Shown here piece by piece: positions 46,935 through 58,427 of a stretch of DNA of 64,000 nt (position 1 is its first letter; every line of letters starts with the position of its first letter). This DNA comes from Sipunculus nudus (Eukaryota; Annelida; Sipuncula; Golfingiida; Sipunculidae): NCBI GenBank assembly GCA_026874595.1, contig CM049310.1, positions 65,366,056-65,430,055 on the forward strand. Direction: 5' to 3'. The notes beneath the pieces are model-generated. The model was not told where the DNA came from, made no database searches, and saw only the letters and a list, made by a program, of their open reading frames with translations. The position numbers and the translations under genes were made by a program.

Positions 46935-48120
46935 TTCCTCATCGTATGATACCACCCACACAGTCGGCGGAGGTTCGTGAATATCTCGAAAAAGCCATGA
47001 ACCAAGGTATTATAAGACCTAGTTGTTCCCAATACACTGCATCTGTGGTTTTGGACAGAAAGAAAGATGGGAAATTGAAAATATGTGTGAACTATAGGCA
47101 ACTTAATGAAAAAACTATCACAGACACTTATCCTCTGCCACATATTGAAGAGGCTCTAAATGCATTACATGGAGCTTTCCTTATTTCTCATCACTGGACC
47201 TTGCACATGGGTATCGTCATATCCCAAGAGGTTATTCCAAAAACTGCATTTTGCGTTGGCACTGGATCCTAAGGATGCCGTTGGGATTATGCAATGCCTT
47301 AGGCACATTTATGCGACTTATGGTTAAGGGTCTTGGTGATATGAACTTTAATCAGGTGCTTGTTTATTTGGATGATATTCTGGTCTTGGGTAGGACATTC
47401 ATTAAGAATTTTGCACAAATTGTAAAACCTTCGAATTTGTTGTTGGGTGGTCAACGGAAATGCAAGAAAAGAAAAAGGGTTGATACAAATGTGGTTTTAC
47501 CAAATGTTCTTAAGTGGAACACAGAATGTGAGGAGGCGTTTAATACAGTCAAGACATGTTTGACCACAGCCCCAGTTCTTGGATATCAGGAATTTACTAA
47601 ACCATATCTTCTGGAAACGAACACTAGTCAAGAAGGTGTTGGTGCTGTATTATCCCAAGAACAGAATGGACAGAAAGTAGTCATTGCCTATGCCAGCAGA
47701 TCTCTTTACAAACTTGAAAAGAACATGGATAATTACTCCAGCTCTAAACTGGAACTGCTTGCACTGAAATGGGCGATCACAGAGAAATTCAGAGAACTAT
47801 TGATTGGTTCTATCTCTACTGTTTTGACAGACAATAATCCCTTGCCTATTTGAAATCAACTGCTCATTTAGGTGCGACAGAAAGGAGGTGGGTCGCCGAA
47901 TAGGCACTTTTCAATTTTGATATAAAGTTCAGGCCAGGGGAAGAAAATGCAAGTGCAGCTGCTCTTTCCAGACGCAAACATTTGAGTGAAAGTACTCCAT
48001 CTGATCAAGTTTGCCCAATTGAGCAAGTAATCGTGGGTATTATTAATGTGCAAACTCAGCTAGAGAACAATGCATGTGGCAGTCCCATTCTGGCAAAACA
48101 AATTAAAAATTTTATGATAT
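46935..48120 (+). pseudogene. Gypsy-2 reverse transcriptase and RNase H remnant
   Basis: Reverse transcriptase resumes with EYLEKAMNQGIIRPS and LKICVNYRQLN, changes frame near 47260, and retains YLDD at 47365-47376. Directly after LVLGRTF the sequence jumps to an RNase H-proximal segment, so roughly 80-90 codons of the thumb and connection are deleted. RNase H has ETNTSQ where the family has an ETDAS-type aspartate, so a catalytic Asp is replaced by Asn. Further stops occur at about 47853 and beyond. Confidence 0.82.
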
Positions 48121-48132
48121 AAACTTGTGTAA

Positions 48133-48984
48133 ATGTCAGGAAAAGTCAGGACTAGATCTCAAAGAGTAGAACCCGATGAGCCACAGACTTTACCATCACT
48201 ACCAATAGATGAATTGATATGGGCACAGACGGAAGATCCCACCATCAAACATCTGATCTATTTCAAAGAACTGGGTAATTTGCCCACTCAGAGGCAAATG
48301 ATGAAAGAAAAGGAAGTCAGGAAACTGCTGCGCTCCTGGAATCATGTCACGCAACACAGAGGGGTTTGGTATCATAAGGTTAAGCTACAAGGACGGGATT
48401 ATGAGCAACTACTCTTTCCAAAAAACTTAAAACAGCAAGTTCTGAATGCAATGCAGGATGACATTGGACACCAGGGGGTCAAGCGTACTGCTACCCTAAT
48501 TCAAATGCGTGCATACTGGCCAACATTGAGGAAAGACGTTGAAAGACATTGTGCACAATGTACAAGTGTGGCAAAACGAGGTAAGCTTGTAACCGCACTG
48601 ATGCAACACCTTCGAGCAAACGACCACTTGATGTGGTGGCAATAGGTTACACCTTGCTAGAACAAGGGCTCGGCGGATATGAAAATGTCTGATGTATTCA
48701 GTAAATTTACAATAGCTGTTCCCACCAAAGATAAGGGCCCACGCACTGTAGCAAAAACATTGGTCCAAGAATGGTTTCTCCACAATGGAATACCAAGCCG
48801 TGACCAGGGGCAGAACTGTGAAAGCCATAGAATCGCTGAACTGTGTAAAATTTATGACATTGACAGATCACACACTACGCCATTTCATCCACTAGGAAAC
48901 GATCAAGTTGAGCAGTTTAACCGCAAGATGCATGATTTATTCCGATTTATTGCCAGAGGAGAAGAATTCTGGCTGCGTCTGTGA
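48133..48984 (+). pseudogene. Gypsy-2 integrase remnant
   Basis: The N-terminal zinc region (GHQGVKRTATLIQMRAYW ... HCAQC) is in ORF 48133-48645. The catalytic core continues in a second frame (48679-48984). The position of the first catalytic Asp reads IGYT in place of the usual IDFT-like sequence, so that residue looks lost. The second Asp (in SRDQGQN) and the Glu (in DQVEQFN) remain. The C-terminus is missing after about 48984. Confidence 0.78.
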
Positions 48985-49057
48985 CCGTAAGATAACGACC
49001 TCCACAGGTGTGGCCCCGGCATTTGCTGAAACGTGCGGCTGGTGCCTAGGCAGTAAA

Positions 49058-49676
49058 CGGCAGTATCTCAATAACTATAACACTGATGGTCATGATTTTG
49101 GCATACATATTGATTATGGAGTGTTTCATCAGTTTCTGCAGACTGGTGGTGCCACCTATATTTTATTCAATTTTTCAATTTTTTTTCTCTATTTTTGAGA
49201 CCTTTAAGGATGCTGTCATCTGTTTACATGGCATAAATTGTTACAACTGGACCTAGAATCTTCAATCTTGTCATGCAAGGAGGCCCATGAAAAGTGTCTG
49301 TGGAAACCTGAAATTAGGTCTCTGTCACCCATATCCTTCAAGCTATAGGACTCCGAAGTATCCCTCAGAATAATGGAAAATTTGATACAAAAGCTGAAGT
49401 ATCTGAACAACTAATGCAGAGATCGCCATGATTCTTTGCATGCATATTGACCATTAAGTGTTTTTATTAGTTTCTGCAGACTGGTGGAGCCACATATATT
49501 TTTTATGCATATTTTCTCTATTTTTGATATATATAAATACAGACACAATCTTGGCCTGTTGGTTAATCTGTTTGATTATCAGGTGAATGGGTATATACTA
49601 CCATTCAGATGATAAAATTTCCTTTAGCGAATCTCTTCCCAGTCAGCTGAGCTTCATGACCCATGGGTCACTTGTT
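49058..49676 (+). mobile_element. B-type element 3' portion (B5)
   Basis: It joins mid-unit at GCAGTATCTCAATAACTATAAC, contains one and a half B units and ends CAGCTGAGCTTCATGACCC, palindrome, CTTGTT. The 5' part is absent: the sequence upstream is Gypsy-2. Confidence 0.72.
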
Positions 49677-49990
49677 TTAAGTTATGGGCCCAAACATAAT
49701 GCACTTTTAAAAAAATCAAGAAATATATTTACTCACCTAAGATGAGAATTGCTGAAGCTGGAGACTTTTTTTCAAGTTGTTAGCATAAATAAAAAATCAG
49801 TACCTTAAATTTTGTCCAACTTTGGCAATGGCACGTTTTTTCCCTGTAAGCACTGTTGATTTAATTTTCACAGCATATATACATAAGGATTTAATCTTTT
49901 AAAATCTGAAATTTCAAAGGAATTGATTGAAAAGAGTAGCTTTTATTCAAGTTTTCATACACCATGTCAAGTGTTGTTTACATCTAGCCC
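49677..49990 (+). mobile_element. Fragment of A-type element
   Basis: Matches A1 (AAGTTATGGGCCCAAACATAAT near 1661; TTAAATTTTGCCCAACTTTG near 1183). No termini. Confidence 0.6.
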
Positions 49991-50570
49991 ACCTAGTAGT
50001 ACAGCCTTCACTTGCATTATGTAACCCGACCCAGGCAGCTTGCCTTGGCTCAGCTTGGCCACTACAAGCTGGCTTCCCCTCTGCCCTGCACACCCCCCCC
50101 CCCCCCCCAGATGGTGCTTTAACTAGATGAATATTACAATTTTCAGTATTTCATTTTATTCTTGGCTATGCAATGCTACATTTTAGATTTTGTATTTACC
50201 ACCAGTGTTAGCATGATTAAAGTGCACATTTAATTGTGTCCACAAAGTGGTGTATTGCTATAAAAGTGTGGATGTTCATCAGATAAGTAATTCCTTAATT
50301 GAGAAGAGTAAAAACTTCACCAGGTGTGAAATTAACTATTAATTCCAGTAATAAATTATAGCTTTGATTGTAATTAGCATAATGATATTGTTTGTCCCTC
50401 ATTCAACCAACAGTGTGTATACTTTATTTGAAAAGATGTTTTTGTTTTACCAAATTTACTGAATCTTTTATTTTATTTCTGTGAATAAGATTAAGCATGT
50501 TCTGAAAACTCCAATGTGCAAAACTTTTTAATAGTGATTCAAGGAATAATCTTGCCATGATGTGGCATTA
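49991..50570. other. Unassigned sequence with a poly-C run
   Basis: A short segment near 50030-50090 is GC-richer, followed by a poly-C run (about 50091-50108) and AT-rich sequence without recognised features. Confidence 0.5.
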
Positions 50571-52057
50571 TTGTATCCCCAGACAGTCGGGATACTATGG
50601 TTTTACGACAGTCCCGCCGCCGCAGAAAAACCTTGTGAGCGGGATAACTAAAAAACATTTCACTGATCCTTTTCAAACTTTACATTTGTATAGATATAGG
50701 TAAGGGGACGAAGCCTATTTAAAATGGGGTCATGACCTATGCTAGGAGAGTGACCTTGACCTTGAATAGGTCCATTTTTGCTGAAAATAACACAAATTCT
50801 TAAATATCTCAAGTAAGCTTGCATGGACTTTTCCAAACTGAATCAAGGTGACCGAAGATCTTGGATAGCCTTTTACGCCTTTTAATACCCCCATAATTGC
50901 CACTTGACAGTACTGTAAGCATTATAAGTCAAAAACTAATGGACAGATTTCTTTCATATTATGCCCATGTAGAGAGATGGGTTAAGGGATGAGGTCTATT
51001 TACATTTGGGTCATAACCTTTACCATGAGAGTGGCCTTGACCTTTAATGTGTCCATATTTGGTGAAAATCACACACCTCTTATGATATCTCCCGTGTTGA
51101 TGGATTTCAAACTTGACTTGTATATGTCCCATTGGAAAAGCAAGACCCAAATTGATTTTGGGGTCATGAGGTCAAAGGTCAAGGTCACAGGACACATCTT
51201 TAAAAAGATGTGGATGCATTTTCAGCCAAACATTTCATCTCAGATCTTTCATCTTGCACATATAGTTCACCTGCCAAGAGAGGAATAACCCTATCAATTT
51301 TGAGATCTCAAGGTCAAAGGGGAAGGTCACAGGAGCCATCTGTCCAAAAATTAGTTTCTGGATGGTAAGTCCTGCTTTTATTGATGTATAGATTTCAAAC
51401 TTGACTTGTATATGTCCCATTGGAAAAGCAAGACCCGAATTGATTTTGGGGTCATGAGGTCAAAGGTCAAGGTCACAGGACACATCTTTAAAAAGATTGG
51501 ATGCATTTTCAGCCAAACATTTCATCTCAGATCTTTGATCTTGCACATATAGTTCACCTGCCAAGAGAGGAAGAACCCTATCAATTTTGAGGTCACAGGG
51601 ACAAAGGTGAAGGTCACAGGAGCCATTTGTCCAAAAATTAGTTTCTGGATGATTATTCTTGCTTTTTTTTTATGTATAGATTTCAAACTTGACTTGTATA
51701 TGTCCCATTGGAAAAGCAAGACCCGAATTGATTTTGAAGTCATGAGGTCAAAGGTCAAGGTCACAGGACAAAAAAGATTGTGGATGCATTTTCAGCCAAA
51801 CATTTCATCTCAGACATGTCATCGGTCCCAAAATCAAGGTGACAAAAGATCTTGGATAGCCTAGTGATGTGCCAAAAGGTCAAGGTCACAGGACCAACAT
51901 CTTCAAAAAATTTGTGGATTGATAGATGGAAGAAACAATAATTCCTTGCCAAGTGTCAGTTTATGCTGCTAAAAATGGGGGCCTATTCTTAAGGGGGGGG
52001 GGGGTGTACTATGTCTAGGGATACTCTGGCACCCGCGGTGCCAAGAAATATCTAGTT
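50571..52057 (+). mobile_element. Helentron-like element C2
   Basis: It starts TTGTATCCCCAGACAGTCGG and ends GGGATACTCTGGCACC, a palindrome GGCACCCGCGGTGCC and ATATCTAGTT, as in C1. Internal units of 288 bp carry the 19-bp AGGTCAAAGGTCAAGGTCA at 51169, 51457 and 51745. The opening hairpin is partly shortened by a deletion relative to C1. Confidence 0.8.
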
Positions 52058-52394
52058 TTCTTTTAAGTTTAAACTTTTGTGATTTAAAAATAATAAAAAT
52101 ATATGTGTATGCATAATATGACCCAATATGAGCTACACTCTGGATATATAATGATTGCAACTGAGAATTCTAATATTTTAACTTATATTTTCAGTGTTTT
52201 TTAATACAAATTTATAAAACTTGTAAATAAAAAAAAATTAATCAGATAAAAACTATTTTAATGGAAAAAGTGGATTTGCTTAAATAATAGGCTTATATAT
52301 AAACTTAAATGCATTGTTCCCTTGAAAGTGAAATAAAGGTATTGGTCCAATCTGTCCACTGGCCTGTCCATATGTAAATTTTTCATATGCATCA
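52058..52394. other. Unassigned AT-rich sequence
   Basis: No ORF, repeat unit or terminus that I recognise. Confidence 0.5.
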
Positions 52395-54227
52395 CAGTAT
52401 CTCAAAACTTTGGATCATCTCAGATGGACGCTGTTTAGATAGACACCATGAAAATGGATGCTGATCATATAGACGCCTTCGTATTATAAGCCCATACACC
52501 ATTTTGGCCATAAAGCCGCGTTTATATAGTTTTATATAAGTGTGTATATGGTGTGATTGAAGATGGACGTTACCAAAGATGTCTTAGAGACCATCGTATT
52601 ATAGACGCCATCGTATATTGTTTCCTTAGATTTGAGACCTAATTTAATAAAATATTATCAATACTAATGTGATGTTTTATATCATATACTGATATCGTGC
52701 GCTGATCATATAGACGTTACCGTATTATAGACCCCATCATCTGCATCCACCCTTCAGAAAGACGCCTAATGACAAGTCATAAAAATAATTCACATTCTTA
52801 TTTAATATTTCCATAAAAAGGAGTCCACATTTTATAATAACCATGATATGTTTTAAATTATATTGTGCGTTTGTGTATATTTTGTGCGAATGAGGGTCTT
52901 TTCATATCGTGCGAATGAAAAGGAACGCCGATCATATAGACGTTATGGTATTATAGACGCCATTGTCTGCATCGTCCCTTCAGAAAGACGCCTAATGACA
53001 AGAAATGAATTAGGTTTAACATGTACTATGTTTAATTCACAAATTCATATCCACATATAATGCACAAACCAAAAAGAATTGGTAATTCGGAATTTATATA
53101 CATTTATTCCAAACATGCATGTGTAAATCATTTTTAGCTTCGTATATAAACGACTTTATATTATATATAAGAACACACACATATATGTGACGAGTAAGGA
53201 GGTACCCGCCATATCATGTGATGATTACAGATATGCTCAATTACCAGAAGACCTCAAGTCAAGAGTTATTGTTATTATAGCACTTATAAATTTAAAGACG
53301 GCCTGTGATCCCTGCTACCTACTGGCTAAACTGATAAAGCTCCAGGAAACAGCAATGTTTCTCTGATTATATGTGTGTAGTTCACATTATTAATTAAACT
53401 TTCATGATTATATGTGTATAGTTCACATTATTAATTAAACTTTTTATCTTGTATGCACTGGTGTCTAAGGTCATCAGATTGTCTTTGAAAGTTAAGTCAT
53501 TGAAATAAAAAATGCATGTACAAAATCACATAACAATATACAATGTATACACACGAGTATGTTTATTCTCGTCATATCGTGTTTCATTAACAGGTAAACG
53601 TCTTCAACGTCATGCCGCTGGAAAGCTTTGTATTTATCAAGCATAAAGATTGTTGTAACAAGTGATTAAAAAAAAAGGAATGATTGTAACCAATAATTAG
53701 TATTTCTATCTCCTATGACATTGTTCTAATTGTTAAAAATATCAAGCTGGAAAATACGGGACGGATAATTGAACGGACTGGTTACCCAGGTGTGTGCAGT
53801 TCAGAACAGTCGCCCTTGGAAACTATAAATCATTGCGTGATGAAGCATTTGGTGGTATAAAAAATACACAAAACACACGTTAACAGAAAATTCTTTACTG
53901 ATACAATTCAATTACACTTTGCTGTTCAGGCCCTCCATTAATGGTACATGTTTTCACAAATGGTTGACATAGGCCGATACATATGTTTCCGAAATTGACA
54001 AAGCTGCATAATATAAACAAACAATGACAGTGGGTTGAGTTGGTGGATAAACAGTGCTTTCTTTTGTATGGTTATCCCTGTAAAATTCTAATAGTGTTGG
54101 GTTAGCGTTCAAATGAATAGCGTCCAGCTGATCAGCGTCCATTTTTATAGCGTCCAGCTGTCGTTGTCCATTTTTATAGCGTCCAGCTGAACAGCGTCCA
54201 GGTGTCATGGACCCAAAACTTTTACTG
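52395..54227. mobile_element. Candidate inverted-repeat (foldback) DNA transposon
   Basis: The left end begins CAGTATCTCAAAACTTTGG and continues with ATGGACGCTGTTTAGATAGAC. The right end, read in reverse complement, begins CAGTAAAAGTTTTGGG and continues with CTGGACGCTGTTCAGCTGGAC. Both ends are rich in GGACGCT repeats. Inside are a repeated CAGAAAGACGCCTAATGACAAG segment (about 52754 and 52981) and a tandem duplication of a 43-bp unit with AGTTCACATTATTAATTAAAC (about 53361-53445). No transposase. Flanks do not show a clear target duplication, so the exact ends are tentative. A short antisense ORF over the right end (QLDAIKMDADQLDAIHLNAN) only reflects the repeats. Confidence 0.5.
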
Positions 54228-54387
54228 TTTTTCTTCATGACAGTCTTGTCAGAGTATTAGTTTGCAATCATATATTTAGAACTTACTATAACCAAGTAGG
54301 AGGGCCTCATTCCTCTTAGCTTCTCATATGCTTATATAAATTAAAAACATTAAAATAGAATATTTTGCATTTGCAAAAATTTCAAAC
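54228..54387. other. Short unassigned spacer
   Basis: AT-rich, no feature seen. Confidence 0.4.
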
Positions 54388-54422
54388 TTAAGCTGAGCGC
54401 CATGACCCATGGATCCCTTGTT
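54388..54422 (+). mobile_element. Isolated B-type element 3' terminus
   Basis: AGCTGAGCGCCATGACCC, ATGGATCC and CTTGTT. The body of that element is not recognisable upstream. Confidence 0.65.
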
Positions 54423-55561
54423 TTCACAATTCCTGCAGATATTGACCTAATTATTGGTGTGTGGCAGCAAAATGACCACTTGCAGATAGAGTTGATGTTT
54501 TGTGTAGGTTGACCTACTTTAAACTGTATGACGGCTCATGAACATAGAAAATTTCATGAAAAATAGAAATTTTCATGAGAAAATTTCATGAAAAATAGAA
54601 ATTTTCATGAAAAATGTACATGTATGGACATTTTTTCACAATGCCTGCAGATATTTGCCTAATTTTCAGAGTGTGGAGGCAAAATGCCCACTTACAGACT
54701 TAGTTCCCGTTTTGTCTCGGTTGACCTACTTTTAACTGTATGACAGCTCCTGAACATAGAAAATTTTAGGAAAAATAGAAATTTTTATGATAAATGCACA
54801 TGTCCAGAATTTTTTCTCAATGCTTGCAGATATTGACCTAATTTTTGGTGTGTGGCAGCAAAATGACCATTTACAGATAGAGTTGGTGTTTTGTGTAGGA
54901 TGACCTACTTTTAACTGTATGCAACTCATGAACATAGAAGATTTCATGAAAATTAGAAAGTTTCATGAGAAAATTTCATGAAAAATAGAAATTTTCATGA
55001 AAAATGCACATGTATGGACATTTTATCACAATGCCCGCTGATATTGGCCTAATTTTTAGTGTGTGGAGGCAAAATGCCCACTTACAGACTTAGTTCCCGT
55101 TTTGTCCCGTTGACCTATTTTTGACTGTATGACGTCTCCTGAACATAGAAAATTTCATGAAAAATATAAATTTTCATGATAAATGCACAAATACAGACTT
55201 TTTTTCGCAATATCTACAGATATTGGCCTAATTTTTGGTGTGTGGCAGCAAAATGACCACTTACAGATTGAGTTCGCATTGTGTCTCGGTTGACCTACTT
55301 TTAACCATGGGACAGCTCCTGAACTTAGAAAATTTTAGGAAAAATAGAAATTTTAATGATAAATGCACATGTACAGACTTTTTTCTCAATGCTTGCAGAT
55401 ATTGGCCTAATTTTTGGTGTGTGGCAGCAAATTGACCACTTACAGATTGAGTTGGTGTTTTGTCTAGGTGTACCTATTTTTAACTGTATGATGGCTCCTG
55501 AACTTAGAAAATTTCATGAAAAATTGAAATTTTCATGATAAATGCACATGTATGGCATTTT

Positions 55562-58246
55562 TTAGCAATCCTGTGAGCTTATGCGATGGTTTGGCATCGA
55601 TTATCGTGCGTCGTCTGTATGTTAACCATAGCTATCTCAAAAATGGAAGAAGCTAGCATCACCAAATTTTTTGCAAATTATCAGTCATCTGAAAAACTCT
55701 ATCGGATTTTGTTTATTTTTTTTCTGACTGCATTTTCTTAGATTTTATAGGGAAAAAGCTAAAAGAGCTTTAAAAATCTTCTTCTCAGAAACTGTCGAGG
55801 CAAATTGTCAAATATTTCACAGAAATGATCCCTGAAACAATCTTTCTCAAATTTGTTCGAATGGTTCCTGTTTGGAGATTTTTGGCTGAGTTACGGGAGG
55901 TTGAACTTAGTCATCTGTCCAAAAAAGCAGACTAAAATTAAAATCTCAGAAACAGCTAGAGCTATCATCACCAAATTTTATACCAATGTTGGTCACATAT
56001 GTCATATCTGAAATTCAGGTATTCGTGGTGCCACCTACATTGATGTGTTTTTACGAGTGAAAATGTTATTTTAAACTCTTCCAGATTATCCCCTGATTTA
56101 TGATGAAACTGTTAAGCTGATTGGTTTAAACTTTACAAGAATTATTCTATGGTAGGGTTCTGCCAGTTTTATAAGAATAGATTGGGTAAATACAGCTTTA
56201 AAAAAGCATTGTAGCCAATTGAAAAAGGCTTTCTGTATTTGAAAACAGATTTGACCCCATGCTGAGTTTCAGCAGCCAAGTCAAGGGGTCACTCAGTACA
56301 AACAGGTGGGTCCAGACATCACCATGGCAACTGACCTGGCTCTGGTGGGTGTCTAGACAATGTGTCTAGACGTCTGGACAAAGCGTCTAGACACAATGTA
56401 TAGATGCAGAATTCCCAGATTATTGGAACTATATCTTTCAGGAAACACTTGGTTTGCATTTTAAGCGAATCGGGTTTATCATCAGGTCACATGTGAACTG
56501 CTGCACCCTTATTTTTTTGTTGACCTCTGACCTTTCCTTGCTGCCCAGCGTCCATTTGTGCGTCTGTTTCCACACATATACCCACATATCTTGGGAACTG
56601 TTTGACCGATCAGGCTAAAAATTTAACACAAATGTAACCCTTTGATAGCTTTAAAACATACACTAAAAATGGTGGCGCCATCTGCAACCATTTTTTCACA
56701 GCGTCCATCTGTTCATCTGACTTGGGATAATATCACTCAAGTAGTTTGACTTATCCACCTGAAATTTTGCAGGTTTATACATCCTGGACAGCTTTCTAGA
56801 TTTTATGACTGGTGGTGCCACCTACATTCAGGTTTACTCTGCAGACATCAAAGCTCATATCTCAAAAATCGTTTGACCGATTTGGCCAATTTGCATGTGT
56901 ATAGATCACACATAGCTCCTCATCATAGGCAAAACTGGTGGCGCCACTTGCAAACATTTATGCACAGGGTCCATCTGTTCATCTGCCTTTGGATAAAATC
57001 ACTCATATCTCAGCAGGAGTTTGACTTATTCACCTAAAATTTTGCAGGTTTATACATCCTGGACAGCTTTCTCGATTTCATGACAGGTGGCGCCACCTAC
57101 AATCAGGTTTACTCTGCAGACATCAAAGCTCATATCTCGGGAACTGTCTGACCGATTGGGCGAAAATTTTGCATGTGTATAGATCTCACATAGCTCTTCA
57201 TCATGGGCAAAACTGGAGGCGCCACCTGCAACCATTTATGCACAGCATCCATCTGATCATCTGCCATGGAATAAAATCACTCATATCTCAGCCGTGGTTT
57301 GACTTATCCACCTAAAATTTTGCAGGATTATACATACTGGACAGCTCTCTTTATTTTATGACAGGTAGCGCCACCTACATTCAGGTGTACTCAGCAGACA
57401 TCCAAGCTCATATCTCAGGAACCGTTTGACCCATTGGGCCAAAATTTTGCATATGTTTAGGTCTCACATAGCTCTTCATCATAGGCAAAACTGGTGGCGC
57501 CAACTACAACCAATGATGCACAGCGTCCATCTTTTCATCTGCCTTGGGATAAAATCACTCATATCTCAGAAGTGGTTTGACTTATCCACCTGAAATTTTG
57601 CAGGTTTATACATCCTGGACAGCTTTCTCGATTTTCTGACAAGTGGTGCCACCTACATTCACATTTACTCTGCAGTCATCCAAGCTGATATCCTGGGAAC
57701 CGTTTGACTGATTGGGCCAAAATTTTGCTTGTGTATAGATCTCACATAGCTCTTCATCATAGGCAAAACTGTTGGCGCCACCTGCAACCACTTATGCACA
57801 GTGTCCATTTGTTCTTCTGCCTTGGGATAAAATCATATCTCAGCAGTGGTTTGACTTATCCACCTGAAATTTTGCAGGTTTATACATTCTGGACAATTTT
57901 CTCGATTTTTAGACAGGTGGCACCACCTACATTCATGTTTACGCTGCAGACATCCATGCTAATATGCAACACACCTCACTCTATTCCCCTTGCCACTTAA
58001 TCCATGCCTCACTTCACCTGTGTCCCACTCTGATTTCTTCGAATACACATAGTCGCTTGTCGACTATCCATATTCTGGTTTTAAAATGTCCTAGTCTGAA
58101 ACTTGCAGGTCCGAAATGTCCATTTTGCTGAAATCATAATGACTAAGGTAGATATGCTGGACTTATCAATATTAAATTTTAAAAATAAACCTCCATTCAT
58201 ACTCCCAAACTTTGCACAGGTTCGCATTAGGCCTGTAGGCCTTGTT
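55562..58246 (+). mobile_element. Helentron-like element D6 (contains truncated E3), inserted in G
   Basis: It starts TTAGCAATCCTGTGAGC within a T-run and ends GCACAGGTTCGCATTAGG, AGGCCTGTAGGCCT, TTGTT. The first 900 bp follow the D order. A GTCTAGAC-rich segment lies at about 56347-56395. E3 then occupies most of the rest. Confidence 0.78.
56470..58079 (+). mobile_element. Element E3, 5'-truncated, within D6
   Basis: About five to six tandem E units of roughly 278 bp with GGTGGCGCCACC or close variants (for example about 57086). It ends GAATACACATAGTCGCTTGTCGAC...TATTCTGGTT. The GTATCCGCC hairpin start is missing; similarity to E1 begins at its TCGGGTCACATGTGAACTG region. Confidence 0.75.
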
Positions 58247-58427
58247 TCATATTGTCTGCAGATTTTGGCCTGATTTTTGATTTACAGATTGAGTTTGCAT
58301 TTTGTCCTGGTTTCCCTACTTTACCATATGACAGCTCCTGAACAAAGAAAATTTTTACAAACTTTAACAAATATTTCTAATTTGCTCCAGGCAGGGGCAT
58401 TTGTGTCGTTCCGACACATCCAGTTTT

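Larger units (their letters stand above)
43006..49057 (+). mobile_element. Degenerate second Gypsy element (Gypsy-2), no LTRs found
   Basis: Remnants of gag, protease, reverse transcriptase, RNase H and integrase occur in order on the + strand but in shifting frames, with an unidentified 1.1-kb insertion and a LINE inserted. No LTR is recognisable: the left edge abuts the B4 3' end (a TTTGGTGCAGCCTGCAGG stretch might be a primer-binding site), and the right edge runs into B-type repeat at about 49058. It is inactive. Confidence 0.85.
54423..58427 (+). repeat. Family G tandem repeat, split by D6
   Basis: About six units of roughly 180-200 bp at 54423-55561, continuing at 58247-58427 after the D6 insertion. 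Landmarks are GCAGATATTGGCCTAATTTT, GTGTGTGGCAGCAAAATGACC, GTTGACCTACTTTTAACTG and runs of AAATTTTCATGA/TCATGAAAAT that are inverted repeats able to form hairpins. The interrupted unit resumes at CATATTGTCTGCAGATTTTGG, where other units have CACAATGCCTGCAGATATTTG. Confidence 0.75.

Noticed and set aside
53954-54238. Antisense ORF with repeated LDAI/MDAD peptides
   Set aside because: It derives from the GGACGCT repeats of the inverted-repeat element.
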